The position numbers were made by a program, and so were the translations under genes. Below are positions 1-7,003 of a stretch of 13,304 bases of DNA, one piece after another. Positions within the stretch are counted from its first letter, which is position 1. The number at the start of each line of letters is the position of its first letter. This stretch comes from WHTB01 sp050699035. GTDB taxonomy: Bacteria; Actinomycetota; Actinomycetes; Propionibacteriales; Nocardioidaceae. The notes below the pieces were generated by a model. That model was not told the origin of the DNA and did no database searches. It saw nothing but the letters and a program-made list of their open reading frames with translations. The DNA is taken from positions 1-13,304 of the forward strand of contig JBOHDE010000100.1 of assembly GCA_050699035.1 (NCBI GenBank), in the 5' to 3' direction.

Positions 1-1361
1 GCGAGCACCAGGTCGCGTACGGACGTGGGCTCGACGGTGCCGTCGGGCACCGGCAGGCCGGGGTCGGAGCTGAGCAGCACCGGCCCGTCGTCGGGGTCGG
101 CGGGCAGCCGGCCGTGCGAGCCGCGGACGCAGGACGGGTCGAGCGGTACCACCTGCATCGTGTACCGCAGCCCGACCTTCTTGCGAAGAAGGTACGACGC
201 CGCCCGCGGCTTCACGAACCGATCGGCCGGGTCGAAGAACAGCTCGGCCGGGTCGTACCCGGGCTTGCGGTGGATCTCCACGGCCCGGGCGAAGTCCGGC
301 GCGGCAGCGTCGTCGAGCCAGTAGTAGTACGTGAACCACGCGTCCGGCTCGGCGACCAGGACCAGCTCGCCGGACCGCTCGTGGTCCAGCCCGTGCGCGG
401 CCTTCCCCGCAGCGTCCAGCACCTCGCCGACGCCCGGCACCCCGGCGAGCAGCTTGGACACCGTCTCCAGATCCGACGGGTTGGTGACGTACACATGGGC
501 GACCTGGTGGTCGGCGACCGCGAACGCGCGCGAGGCCCACGGGTCGAGGTACTCCATCCCGTCCTGGGTGTAGACCTCGAGCAGCCCCTCACGACGCAGC
601 ACCCGGTTCACGTCGACCGGCCGGGACACGTCGGTGATGCCGTACTCCGACAACGCGATCACGGCCGCGCCGGCGGCCGCGGCGTCGTCCAGCAGCGGCG
701 CGAGGACGGCGTCCAGCTCGGCGGCGGCCCGGACGGCCTCCGCCGACGAGGCGCCGTAGCGCTGCAGGTCGTAGTCGAGGTGGGGGACGTACGTCAGGAG
801 CAGGTCCGGCCGGTCCGCCCGCAGGATCCGCCGGGACGCCTCGACGATCCACCGGGACGACGTGATCCCGGCGGTCGGACCCCAGTAGGTGAACAGCGGG
901 AAGTCGCCGAGCTCGGCGGTCAGCCGGTCGTGCAGCTCGACCGGGCGGGTGTAGCAGTCGGGCGCCTTCCGACCGTCGGCGTAGTAGATCGGCCGTGGCG
1001 TCACCAGCAGGTCCGTGTCGGCACCCATCGCGTACCACCAGCAGACGTTGGCGACCTGGTACGACGGGTCGGTGCGACGGGCGACGTCCCACACCTTCTC
1101 GCCCTGCACCAGCCGGTTGTGCTGCCGCCACAGGAAGACCTCGCCGAGGTCCCGGAAGTACCAGCCGTTGCCCACGATGCCGTGCTCGGCCGGCATCCGC
1201 CCGGTCAGGTAGGTGGCCTGTGCGCTGCAGGTGACGGCCGGGAGTACGGCACCCAGCGGACGCGAGAAACCCTTCTCTGCAAGGCCTTGCAGCCGCGGCA
1301 TGCTCCGCAGCAGCCGTGGGGTCAGGCCGACCACGTCGACCAGCACGACCGGTCTCGTCAT
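1..1361 (-). CDS. Alkaline phosphatase-like type I phosphodiesterase / nucleotide pyrophosphatase (EboF-like), C-terminus cut by window edge
   Basis: Last visible gene of the ebo-like operon; 453 codons are present with no stop, so the protein runs off the left edge. Family members are about 450-470 residues, so little is missing. The start ATG at 1361 overlaps the eboE stop as ATGA and has a GGAG about 8 nt upstream. Alkaline phosphatase superfamily signatures are visible: an N-terminal metal-site Asp (VVLVDVVG, D9), the nucleophile region LPAVTCSAQATYLTG (T44), YVPHLDYDLQRYG with metal-binding D and H, LSEYGIT in place of the usual D-H/E-Y-G, and a late His in GSHGRLP. The family hydrolyses phosphodiesters, pyrophosphates or phosphomonoesters with two zinc ions. 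I saw no signal peptide, so a cytoplasmic role is likely. By context it may dephosphorylate or cleave the operon's phosphorylated intermediate. The substrate is inferred, not seen. Confidence 0.9.
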   Translation of the reverse strand, partial: MTRPVVLVDVVGLTPRLLRSMPRLQGLAEKGFSRPLGAVLPAVTCSAQATYLTGRMPAEHGIVGNGWYFRDLGEVFLWRQHNRLVQGEKVWDVARRTDPSYQVANVCWWYAMGADTDLLVTPRPIYYADGRKAPDCYTRPVELHDRLTAELGDFPLFTYWGPTAGITSSRWIVEASRRILRADRPDLLLTYVPHLDYDLQRYGASSAEAVRAAAELDAVLAPLLDDAAAAGAAVIALSEYGITDVSRPVDVNRVLRREGLLEVYTQDGMEYLDPWASRAFAVADHQVAHVYVTNPSDLETVSKLLAGVPGVGEVLDAAGKAAHGLDHERSGELVLVAEPDAWFTYYYWLDDAAAPDFARAVEIHRKPGYDPAELFFDPADRFVKPRAASYLLRKKVGLRYTMQVVPLDPSCVRGSHGRLPADPDDGPVLLSSDPGLPVPDGTVEPTSVRDLVL

Positions 1362-2557
1362 CCGACCGGCTCCAATCCGAGCGAGACCAGCCGGTCCCGC
1401 AGCCAGCCGAGCTCGCCGGCGATCCCGGCCGCGAGCTCGGCACCGTCACCCGGCCGTTGCCGCTCGGGCAGCACCGACCAGGTGTAAGTCTCCGACTCGA
1501 GGTGGTGGGTCCGTGGGTGCGCACCGCCGACCAGCTCGGTCAGTGCGTCGGAGAGCACGTCGGTGGTGGCGGTCAGCGGCGGCTGCGGGGCGGCGTGCAC
1601 GGGTACGTGGAAGTGCACGCGCCATGGTTTCCGGCCGGGCAGGCGGCGCCGGGCCGCCGGGTCGAGCGTCTCGGAAAGGTCGTCGACACCGCGCAGCCGG
1701 CGTCCGCCGCGCTCTCTGGTCTGGTGCAGGAACCGCGGCTCGGCGAACTCGGCAAGGAGCACCCGCGTCTCGGCGTCGGTCGGGTCCGGCACGTGCAACG
1801 CGGCCGAGACCTGGCTCTTCACCACCGAGACTCCCGCCGCGTCGAGACCGGCGAAGACCTGCGCCGGATCCTCGAACTGCACCGCGAGATGACAGGTGTC
1901 CACGCAGCCGCCGACCCGGTTGAGGACGCCGTGGCGCACGCTGTCGTCGTACGCCGAGAGCCAGTCGGCGACCTCGGCGTTCGTCTCGATCACGCAGCCC
2001 GGCTCGGGCTCCAGCCCGACCCGGATCACCTGGCCGGTGCGCTGCTCGACCTCCTGCAGCCGGTCGGCGAGCTGCGCGACCGCGTCCCGGGCGTGCCGAT
2101 CTCGGTCGGCGTACCAGGGGGTGCGCCAGCCGAGCGGCAGCGTCGAGATCGAGCCGTACGCCGCGTCGGCCGGCATCAGCTGGGCGAGCACCTCGACCAG
2201 GTCCAGGGTGTAGGCGAGCCGCTCCGGCTGGGACCAGTCCGGCAGGTACACCTTCTTGCCGACCACCTCGTCGTGGAAGCCGGCGTACGGGAACCCGTTC
2301 AGCGTCACCACTTCCAGGCCGCAGTCGTCGAGGGTGCCGGCCAGCCGCTTCAACGACCCCGGGTCACGGGCCAGCAGGGCGGCAAGGTCGTGGGCGAGCC
2401 ACAGCCCGACGCCGAGCACCCGCACGCCGAGCTCGGCTCGGACGTCGGACGCGCAGCCCTCCAGCTGGGCCACCACCCCGTCGAGTTCCTCGGCCGGGTG
2501 GACGTTCGTGCAGTACGCCAGGTGGACGGTCGATGCGTCGGGATGCCGGAACCTCAT
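1358..2557 (-). CDS. eboE: Metabolite traffic protein EboE, xylose isomerase-like TIM barrel
   Basis: 399-residue protein, the normal EboE length. The start ATG at 2557 overlaps the upstream TatD-family stop as ATGA, with GAGGG 4 nt before it. An open extension towards 3250 in this frame only shadows the TatD gene. The N-terminus reads HLAYCTNVHPAEELDG, as in EboE proteins. Other visible motifs are EPEPG (183-187), CVDTCH (218-223), HFHVPVH (315-321) and ESETYTWSVLP (354-364). The Glu, Asp and His residues match the metal-binding pattern of xylose isomerase-like sugar isomerases. EboE is part of the ebo cluster, which in cyanobacteria is linked to export of the scytonemin precursor to the periplasm; its biochemical reaction is not established. 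Here it sits between the TatD hydrolase and the phosphodiesterase. I infer an isomerase or epimerase on the operon's polyol intermediate. Confidence 0.93.
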   Translation of the reverse strand: MRFRHPDASTVHLAYCTNVHPAEELDGVVAQLEGCASDVRAELGVRVLGVGLWLAHDLAALLARDPGSLKRLAGTLDDCGLEVVTLNGFPYAGFHDEVVGKKVYLPDWSQPERLAYTLDLVEVLAQLMPADAAYGSISTLPLGWRTPWYADRDRHARDAVAQLADRLQEVEQRTGQVIRVGLEPEPGCVIETNAEVADWLSAYDDSVRHGVLNRVGGCVDTCHLAVQFEDPAQVFAGLDAAGVSVVKSQVSAALHVPDPTDAETRVLLAEFAEPRFLHQTRERGGRRLRGVDDLSETLDPAARRRLPGRKPWRVHFHVPVHAAPQPPLTATTDVLSDALTELVGGAHPRTHHLESETYTWSVLPERQRPGDGAELAAGIAGELGWLRDRLVSLGLEPVG

Positions 2558-3414
2558 GACGCCCTCGCGCCGCGCAGGATCGAGTTGCCCTCGAACGTCG
2601 CACCCTCGTCCGCGTTGGCGCCCTCCAGCTCCAGCCGGCCGGACTGGCCGAAGAACGCGACCGGGTTGCGCCACAGCACCTGGTCGACGTCGTCGTCGCT
2701 GAAGCCCGCTGCGAGCATCGCCTGACCGGTGGCGTAGGTCCGCAACGGGTCTGACTTTCCCCAGTCCGCGGCAGAGTTCACCAGCACTCGCTCGGTGCCG
2801 TACTCGGTCAGGATCGCCACCATCCGGTCCGGGTCCATCTTCGTGTCCGGGTAGATCGAGAAGCCGCGCCAGCACCCGGAGTCGGCGACCTCGGCGACCG
2901 TCAGCTCGTTCAGGTGGTCGACCACGACCATCGACGGGTCCAGACCGGACTCGTGGACCACCTCGAGCGTGCGGGTCGTCCCCTTGGCCTTGTCCCGGTG
3001 CGGGGTGTGCACCAGCACCGGCAGCTCGAACCGCGTGGCCAGCTCGAGCTGGGTGGCGAACACGTCGTCCTCCTCCGGGGTCATCGAGTCGTAGCCGACC
3101 TCGCCGACGGCCACCACGCCGTCCTTGGCGAGATACCGCGGGAGGATGTCGAGGACCTCGCGGCAGCGCGGGTCGTTGGCCTCCTTCGGGTTCAGCGCGA
3201 TCGTGCAGTGGTGCCGGATCCCGAACTGCGAGGCCCGGAACGGCTCCCACCCGACCAGCGAGTCGAAGTAGTCGACGAACGAGCCGACGCTGGTGCGCGG
3301 CTGCCCGAGCCAGAAGGCAGGCTCGACGAGCGCGCGCACCCCGTGGGCGGCCATCGCCGCATAGTCGTCGGTGGTGCGTGACGTCATGTGGATGTGGGGG
3401 TCGAAGATGCGCAT
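2554..3414 (-). CDS. TatD-family metal-dependent hydrolase (EboB-like)
   Basis: 286-residue amidohydrolase-fold protein. The ATG at 3414 was chosen because the protein then begins directly with MRIFDPHIHM, because AGGAGG lies 4 nt upstream (3419-3424), and because it overlaps the eboA stop by one base (TGATG). An open extension to 3576 is arginine-rich shadow sequence. Metal-site residues are visible in order: H7-x-H9, E105 in AVGEVGYD, H136 in LVHTPH, H167 in VVDHLNE, and D217 in NSAADWG. This is the standard TatD/PHP-like layout. TatD enzymes are metal-dependent nucleases or phosphoesterases, but the ebo branch has no proven substrate. Its position next to EboA and EboE identifies it as the EboB component. 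I infer hydrolysis of a small-molecule bond rather than DNA degradation. Confidence 0.92.
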   Translation of the reverse strand: MRIFDPHIHMTSRTTDDYAAMAAHGVRALVEPAFWLGQPRTSVGSFVDYFDSLVGWEPFRASQFGIRHHCTIALNPKEANDPRCREVLDILPRYLAKDGVVAVGEVGYDSMTPEEDDVFATQLELATRFELPVLVHTPHRDKAKGTTRTLEVVHESGLDPSMVVVDHLNELTVAEVADSGCWRGFSIYPDTKMDPDRMVAILTEYGTERVLVNSAADWGKSDPLRTYATGQAMLAAGFSDDDVDQVLWRNPVAFFGQSGRLELEGANADEGATFEGNSILRGARAS

Positions 3415-4064
3415 CAGTCCTCCTGCTTCGCGAGGTAGTCGTGGATGTCGACGGGTATCTCGCGTCCGGCCGCGGTGCGTTCGGCGGCGAAGTCGGTCAT
3501 CATCTGGGTCAGGTCGGCGTCTGCCCGGTCCGGCAGCCCGTCGACGAGCTCGAGGGGTACGCCGCTGAAGACGCACTTGAGGACGGCCTGGCGGAACGCG
3601 TCGGCGTCCAGCTGCGCGGTCGCATAGGGACCGAGCGCGGCGGCCAGCAACCGCTGGTCGTTGGTCCGGATCGCGTCGGCGAGAATCGGCACGGCGCGGT
3701 CGCCGAGCAGCTCGGCCACCTCGTCCACGGCCAACGCCCGCAGCGTCGCACGTTTCTCCGCGGCATCGCCGTACCGGTAGACCTCGGTCAGCGTGGTCGA
3801 CAGGTCGTCGGCCGGCACGACCTTCACGAGCGCCGCCAGCAGCAGCGCCCGCGCGGCCTCGTCCACCGTCCAGGCGTCGTCGACCGCGTCCCGGCCGACG
3901 TGGCGGGCAACCGCGGGGAACACCTCGCCGAGCAGCTCCGGTTGCCGGACCACCTCGTCGCGTCGACCCGCCAGCCAGGCAGCGGCCTCGGGCGCGAGCC
4001 GGCCGTCGAGCTGCTCGTCGAGCCAGCTGCTTGGGACCGCTCGGGACCGGCGAAGGTCGGTCAT
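3414..4064 (-). CDS. eboA: EboA-domain protein
   Basis: 216-residue, mostly helical protein rich in Ala, Leu, Asp and Glu, with no signal peptide or membrane segment. The start ATG at 4064 overlaps the preceding isomerase stop as ATGA and has a strong AGGAGG about 8 nt upstream (4071-4076), so the start is secure. Recognisable EboA features are a helical repeat-like core (LLLAALVKVVPADDLSTTLT, then YRYGDAAEKRATLRAL), the stretch AIRTNDQRLLAAALGPYATA, and the C-terminal AVLKCVFSGVPLELVDGL. EboA has no known catalytic residues. In the ebo cluster it is grouped with EboB and EboC as needed for metabolite export, by unknown means. It may be a scaffold or adaptor for the pathway. The family call rests on these motifs together with the neighbours EboB, EboE, EboC and EboF. 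Confidence 0.88.
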   Translation of the reverse strand: MTDLRRSRAVPSSWLDEQLDGRLAPEAAAWLAGRRDEVVRQPELLGEVFPAVARHVGRDAVDDAWTVDEAARALLLAALVKVVPADDLSTTLTEVYRYGDAAEKRATLRALAVDEVAELLGDRAVPILADAIRTNDQRLLAAALGPYATAQLDADAFRQAVLKCVFSGVPLELVDGLPDRADADLTQMMTDFAAERTAAGREIPVDIHDYLAKQED

Positions 4065-4900
4065 CGGGAAGCCTCCTCAGCCATCCGCAGGAAGTCGATC
4101 GACTGCCGCGCCGTCGCGGGTGCCGCGTGCGAGTGCCGAGGCAGCTCGACGGAGACCAGACCTTGGTAGCCGCACTCGCGAAGGGCGCGGAGCGCCGCCG
4201 GGAAGTCGACCTCGCCGCTGCCGAGCTCGAGGTGCTCGTGCACTCCGCGGCGCATGTCGTCGATCTGGACGTTCACGAGGTACGGCGCACCGATCGCGAC
4301 ACAGGCCGGCGGCGGCAGCGGCTCGTTGCAGCGCAGGTGCCCGATGTCCAACGTGAGCCCGAGCGTCTCGCTGCCCACCTCGGCCCGCAGCTTCAGGTAC
4401 CCGGCGAGGTCGTCGACGAGCATGCCCGGCTCGGGCTCGAACCCCAGCCGGACTCCACGGTCGGCGGCGTACCCGGCGGCGTGTGCGCACCCGGTCACCA
4501 GCCGCTTCCAGGCGTCCTCCGGCGTGACTCCGGCGGGCAGGTTGCCGGACCAGAACGACACCGCCTCGGCGCCGAGGTCGGCGGCGACGTCGACCGCCCG
4601 CTCCAGCAGCTCGACCCGCCGATGCGCGCCGTCGGCGTGCAGCAGCGTCGGCTCGTGCTTGCGCATCGGGTCGAGCACGTACCGCGCTCCGGTCTCGACG
4701 ACGACCGATAGGCCGAGGTCGGACAGCAGGGCGGCAGTCTCGGCGGTCCGCCGCGCGAGGTCGGGCGCCAGCGGGTCGAGGTGGGCGTGGTCGAGGGTCA
4801 GCGCGACCCCCTCGTACCCGAGGTCCGCGATCACCGTCAACGCGTCCGCGAGCCGGTGGTTGGCGAAGCCGTTGGTGCCGTACCCGAACCGCAGGCTCAT
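4061..4900 (-). CDS. Sugar phosphate isomerase/epimerase, xylose isomerase-like TIM barrel
   Basis: 279-residue AP endonuclease 2/xylose isomerase-like barrel. The ATG at 4900 gives an N-terminus MSLRFGYGTNGF with a proper first beta strand, and overlaps the prenyltransferase stop as ATGA; GGAAGG lies about 10 nt upstream. The longer open frame to 4990 is arginine/glycine-rich shadow. Visible metal and active-site motifs are GFEPEPGM (153-160), TLDIGH (183-188), the D214 and H221-E-H223 region, GSGEVDF (227-233) and SVELPRHSH (250-258). This family includes IolE/IolI-type inosose dehydratases and isomerases. That fits an operon headed by inositol-phosphate synthase. I infer epimerisation or isomerisation of the cyclitol or its keto form; the sequence does not show the substrate. 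It is a second barrel of the EboE type, sharing the EPEPG motif with EboE. Confidence 0.92.
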   Translation of the reverse strand: MSLRFGYGTNGFANHRLADALTVIADLGYEGVALTLDHAHLDPLAPDLARRTAETAALLSDLGLSVVVETGARYVLDPMRKHEPTLLHADGAHRRVELLERAVDVAADLGAEAVSFWSGNLPAGVTPEDAWKRLVTGCAHAAGYAADRGVRLGFEPEPGMLVDDLAGYLKLRAEVGSETLGLTLDIGHLRCNEPLPPPACVAIGAPYLVNVQIDDMRRGVHEHLELGSGEVDFPAALRALRECGYQGLVSVELPRHSHAAPATARQSIDFLRMAEEASR

Positions 4901-5748
4901 GTCGGCGACACCTTCCGGGCGAGCGCCCGGGCCAGCGGCAGTGCGGCGACCAGGCCGGCACCGACCGCCGGCTTGCCGCCGCGCGCGCACCAGGCGGCCT
5001 GCAGCGGAACCAGGCCATGAATCCCTGCGCCCACCGCCGCCCGCAGCCGTCCGGCGGTCGGCTCATTCGTCGCGGCCAGCTGGGCCGGCGCCACCGAGCC
5101 CGCGAACAGCGCGGACAGCCCGGCCGTGACGAGCCCGGGTACGCCACGGGTGCCGGCGACGGTCCCGACGGTGATCGCCGAGGTGACGGCGAGTGCAGCC
5201 CGCGCAGGTCGCGCCGTCGCGCCGTGCACCTCGCCGCGAGACATCGCGGTGATCCCGATGACATGCGCGCCGACCGCCAGCGCCGGCGCCCGGGCCTTGC
5301 GCCGCGCCGAGCCGGCACCGACCAGCACGTCGAGAGACCGGGCCGCCGCCATCACCACCGGGCCGGCCGGGGTGTTCTTCGCGCCCAGGTCGTACGACCA
5401 TGCGGTTACCGCCAGCGCCGCCGAGGTGCACAAGGCGGGTCGACCGCCGGCGACCCCGGCGAGGCCGAGAGCGGTTGCCGTGAGCCCGACCGCCACGGCG
5501 AGTGCGGTCCGCTCCGGCACTCGCCCCGACGGGATCGGACGCTCGGGCCGCTCGACGGCGTCGACGTCGCGGTCGGCCCAGTCGTTCAGCGCCATCCCGG
5601 CCCAGTAGAGGCAGACCGACGACGCGGCAAGGCCGGCGGCGCGGCGAGGCCGGAGGTCGCCGGCGGCCACGGCACCGGCGAGTACGTCACCGGGGACGGT
5701 GAGCGCGGCGGGAGCCCGGACCAGCTCGACCAGATCGCCCGTCAGCAC
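4897..5748 (-). CDS. UbiA-family prenyltransferase, SCO3242/EboC-like integral membrane protein
   Basis: 283-residue hydrophobic protein with several Ala/Leu/Val-rich candidate membrane helices. The GTG at 5748 is chosen: it overlaps the synthase stop by 7 bp, has GGTGGG just upstream, and places the protein start at the usual LTGDLVELVRAPAALTVPGD. A longer frame to 6279 is shadow of the synthase gene. The first Asp-rich motif is clear: NDWADRDVDAVERPERPIPSGR (N55, D56, D59, D63), which binds Mg-prenyl diphosphate. The second motif is weaker, YDLGAKNTPAGP (from 119) followed by RSLDVLVGAG (137-146), then AMSRGEVHG (168-176), as in EboC-type enzymes. UbiA enzymes transfer polyprenyl groups to acceptors in the membrane. 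By context the acceptor may be an inositol-derived cyclitol; this is inference. It fills the EboC slot of the cluster. Confidence 0.92.
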   Translation of the reverse strand: MLTGDLVELVRAPAALTVPGDVLAGAVAAGDLRPRRAAGLAASSVCLYWAGMALNDWADRDVDAVERPERPIPSGRVPERTALAVAVGLTATALGLAGVAGGRPALCTSAALAVTAWSYDLGAKNTPAGPVVMAAARSLDVLVGAGSARRKARAPALAVGAHVIGITAMSRGEVHGATARPARAALAVTSAITVGTVAGTRGVPGLVTAGLSALFAGSVAPAQLAATNEPTAGRLRAAVGAGIHGLVPLQAAWCARGGKPAVGAGLVAALPLARALARKVSPT

Positions 5749-6878
5749 TCGCGGACCCACCGCAGCAGCTCGTCGTACTGTCGGACCAGCGAATGCTCGG
5801 TCGAGTCGACCGGGTCCTTGAAGTAGAAGCCGAGGAACGGCATCGCGCCGACGTGGCCGCGGTCGAGCGCCGCCGCGGACAGTCGGGCGAGGTCGAGCAC
5901 CAGCGGCGCTGCCAGCGCGGAGTCGCAGCCCTGCCAGGTGAACTGCATCGTCATCCGGACTCCGAGGAACCCGGAGAAGACGATGTGGTCCCACGCCGTC
6001 TTCCAGTCGCCCATCGGGTCCACGTAGTCGATATGCACCTCGCCGGCGACGTCTCCGATCAGGTCGCTGAGTCCGCGCTCCTTCGAGGTGTTCTTCGACT
6101 GGGCGGTGCGCGGGTCGGCCAAGGTCGCACCGTCGCCGCCGCCGAGCAGGTTGGTGCCGGACCAGGCATGCACCTGCAACGCCCGGGCGGAGAACATCGG
6201 CGCCAGCACGCTCTTCACCAGGGTCTCGCCGGTCTTGGCGTCCTGACCGCCGTACGGCAGGCCGCGGTCGGCCGCCCACTGCCGTACGGCCGCCGGCCGG
6301 ATCGAGTTGGACGGGGTGAAGTCGACGTACGACGCTCCCGCCTCGAACGCGGCGAGGGCCGCCAGCGAGCTGGCCGCAAGGACGTCACCTCCGCCGGTCA
6401 GCGCGTGGCGGAGAGCGCCGACGTCGTCGTGGCTCGGCTGATGCGGGTGCGGCGCCTCGGTGGAGGCGACGTTGATCGCCGCCACCGACTCGAGTGCGTG
6501 CCGTTCGGCGAATGCGCGGATGTCCGCGGCCCACTGCTCGACCTGCTCGAACTGACTGACCTGGCGGTCCATCACGGTAACCACATCGGGCTCGGTCGCC
6601 GCGAGATCAGCCCGGACCAGGGACTCGATGCCGTGCGGCAGCACGCCCCCGGCGACCAGCGACTCCAACCGCTTCGTCAGCGGCGTCTCGACGATGTCGT
6701 GGCCGCCGAACACGAGCTGGTCGGTCGGCACCAGCCCGGCGCCGGCGAAGGCCGGCGTCTCGGTGACCAACCCGACCGGTGCGCCGCCGTGCCGAAGCGC
6801 GGCCGCCCCAGCGATCGTCGTCGTCGCGACCGACCCACGTGCGCCGAACAGCCAGACCCCCACGCGCCGCTCTGTCAT
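5742..6878 (-). CDS. Inositol-3-phosphate synthase family protein, archaeal-like type
   Basis: 378-residue NAD-dependent cyclase that would convert glucose 6-phosphate to inositol 3-phosphate, heading the ebo-like operon. The ATG at 6878 has a strong Shine-Dalgarno run of repeated AGG (6883-6893). Visible features are a Rossmann motif FGARGSVATTT (11-21), INVAST (135-140), YVDFTPSNS (184-192), DAKTGETLVKSVLAPMF (213-229) with catalytic-type K215 and K222, NLLGGGDGATL (243-253), SKNTSKERGL (261-270), YVDPMGDWKTAWDHI with K293, and a C-terminal FYFKDPVDS. From memory these motifs match the Archaeoglobus-type enzyme much better than the mycobacterial housekeeping Ino1, whose motif strings differ. 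It is probably a specialised paralogue. The key lysines are kept, so it should be active, but a variant product cannot be excluded. Its stop overlaps the prenyltransferase start, suggesting coupled synthesis. Confidence 0.93.
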   Translation of the reverse strand: MTERRVGVWLFGARGSVATTTIAGAAALRHGGAPVGLVTETPAFAGAGLVPTDQLVFGGHDIVETPLTKRLESLVAGGVLPHGIESLVRADLAATEPDVVTVMDRQVSQFEQVEQWAADIRAFAERHALESVAAINVASTEAPHPHQPSHDDVGALRHALTGGGDVLAASSLAALAAFEAGASYVDFTPSNSIRPAAVRQWAADRGLPYGGQDAKTGETLVKSVLAPMFSARALQVHAWSGTNLLGGGDGATLADPRTAQSKNTSKERGLSDLIGDVAGEVHIDYVDPMGDWKTAWDHIVFSGFLGVRMTMQFTWQGCDSALAAPLVLDLARLSAAALDRGHVGAMPFLGFYFKDPVDSTEHSLVRQYDELLRWVREC

Positions 6879-6882
6879 GGGA

Positions 6883-6893
6883 CTCCTCCTCCT
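6883..6893 (-). promoter_or_regulatory. Strong Shine-Dalgarno of the inositol-phosphate synthase gene
   Basis: On the minus strand the bases AGGAGGAGGAG end 4 nt before the ATG at 6878. This purine run is the best ribosome binding site of the operon and fixes the first gene's start. Confidence 0.8.
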
Positions 6894-6919
6894 GTCCGAC
6901 GACGGGTGGGACGTCGGAC
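6894..6919 (-). promoter_or_regulatory. Hairpin directly upstream of the operon's first ribosome binding site
   Basis: GTCCGACG (6894-6901) and CGTCGGAC (6912-6919) form a perfect 8-bp inverted repeat with a 10-nt loop. In the transcript the stem ends right next to the AGG-rich ribosome binding site. It could be an operator, a leader hairpin that controls translation or transcription of the operon, or a stem left by read-through from the ROK gene. There is no U-tract, so a simple terminator is unlikely. Confidence 0.45.
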
Positions 6920-7003
6920 TGCGCTCGGTCGGCTGGTCTCGTCCGAACGGTCAGCCGGGCGTGGTGCGTCTGCGCCTCCCGGTCGTCTGCTGCGCGGTCG
7001 CGG

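Noticed and set aside
114..2725. Long plus-strand open frames of more than 450 codons (114-1487 and 1316-2725)
   Set aside because: They lie antisense to well-supported genes, are Arg/Gly/Val-rich with no family motif, and arise from high GC content.
1358..3250. 630-codon reading of EboE as a longer fusion protein
   Set aside because: The extra N-terminal part is frame-shifted TatD sequence; the ATG at 2557 gives the normal EboE length and an ATGA junction.
4897..6279. 460-codon reading of the prenyltransferase
   Set aside because: The extension overlaps the synthase gene out of frame and has no hydrophobic pattern; GTG 5748 gives the family length.
6930..6957. CGGCTG / CAGCCG inverted repeat as a ROK terminator
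   Set aside because: Only 6 bp with a 16-nt or larger loop and no U-tract; too weak to call, so ROK-operon read-through remains possible.
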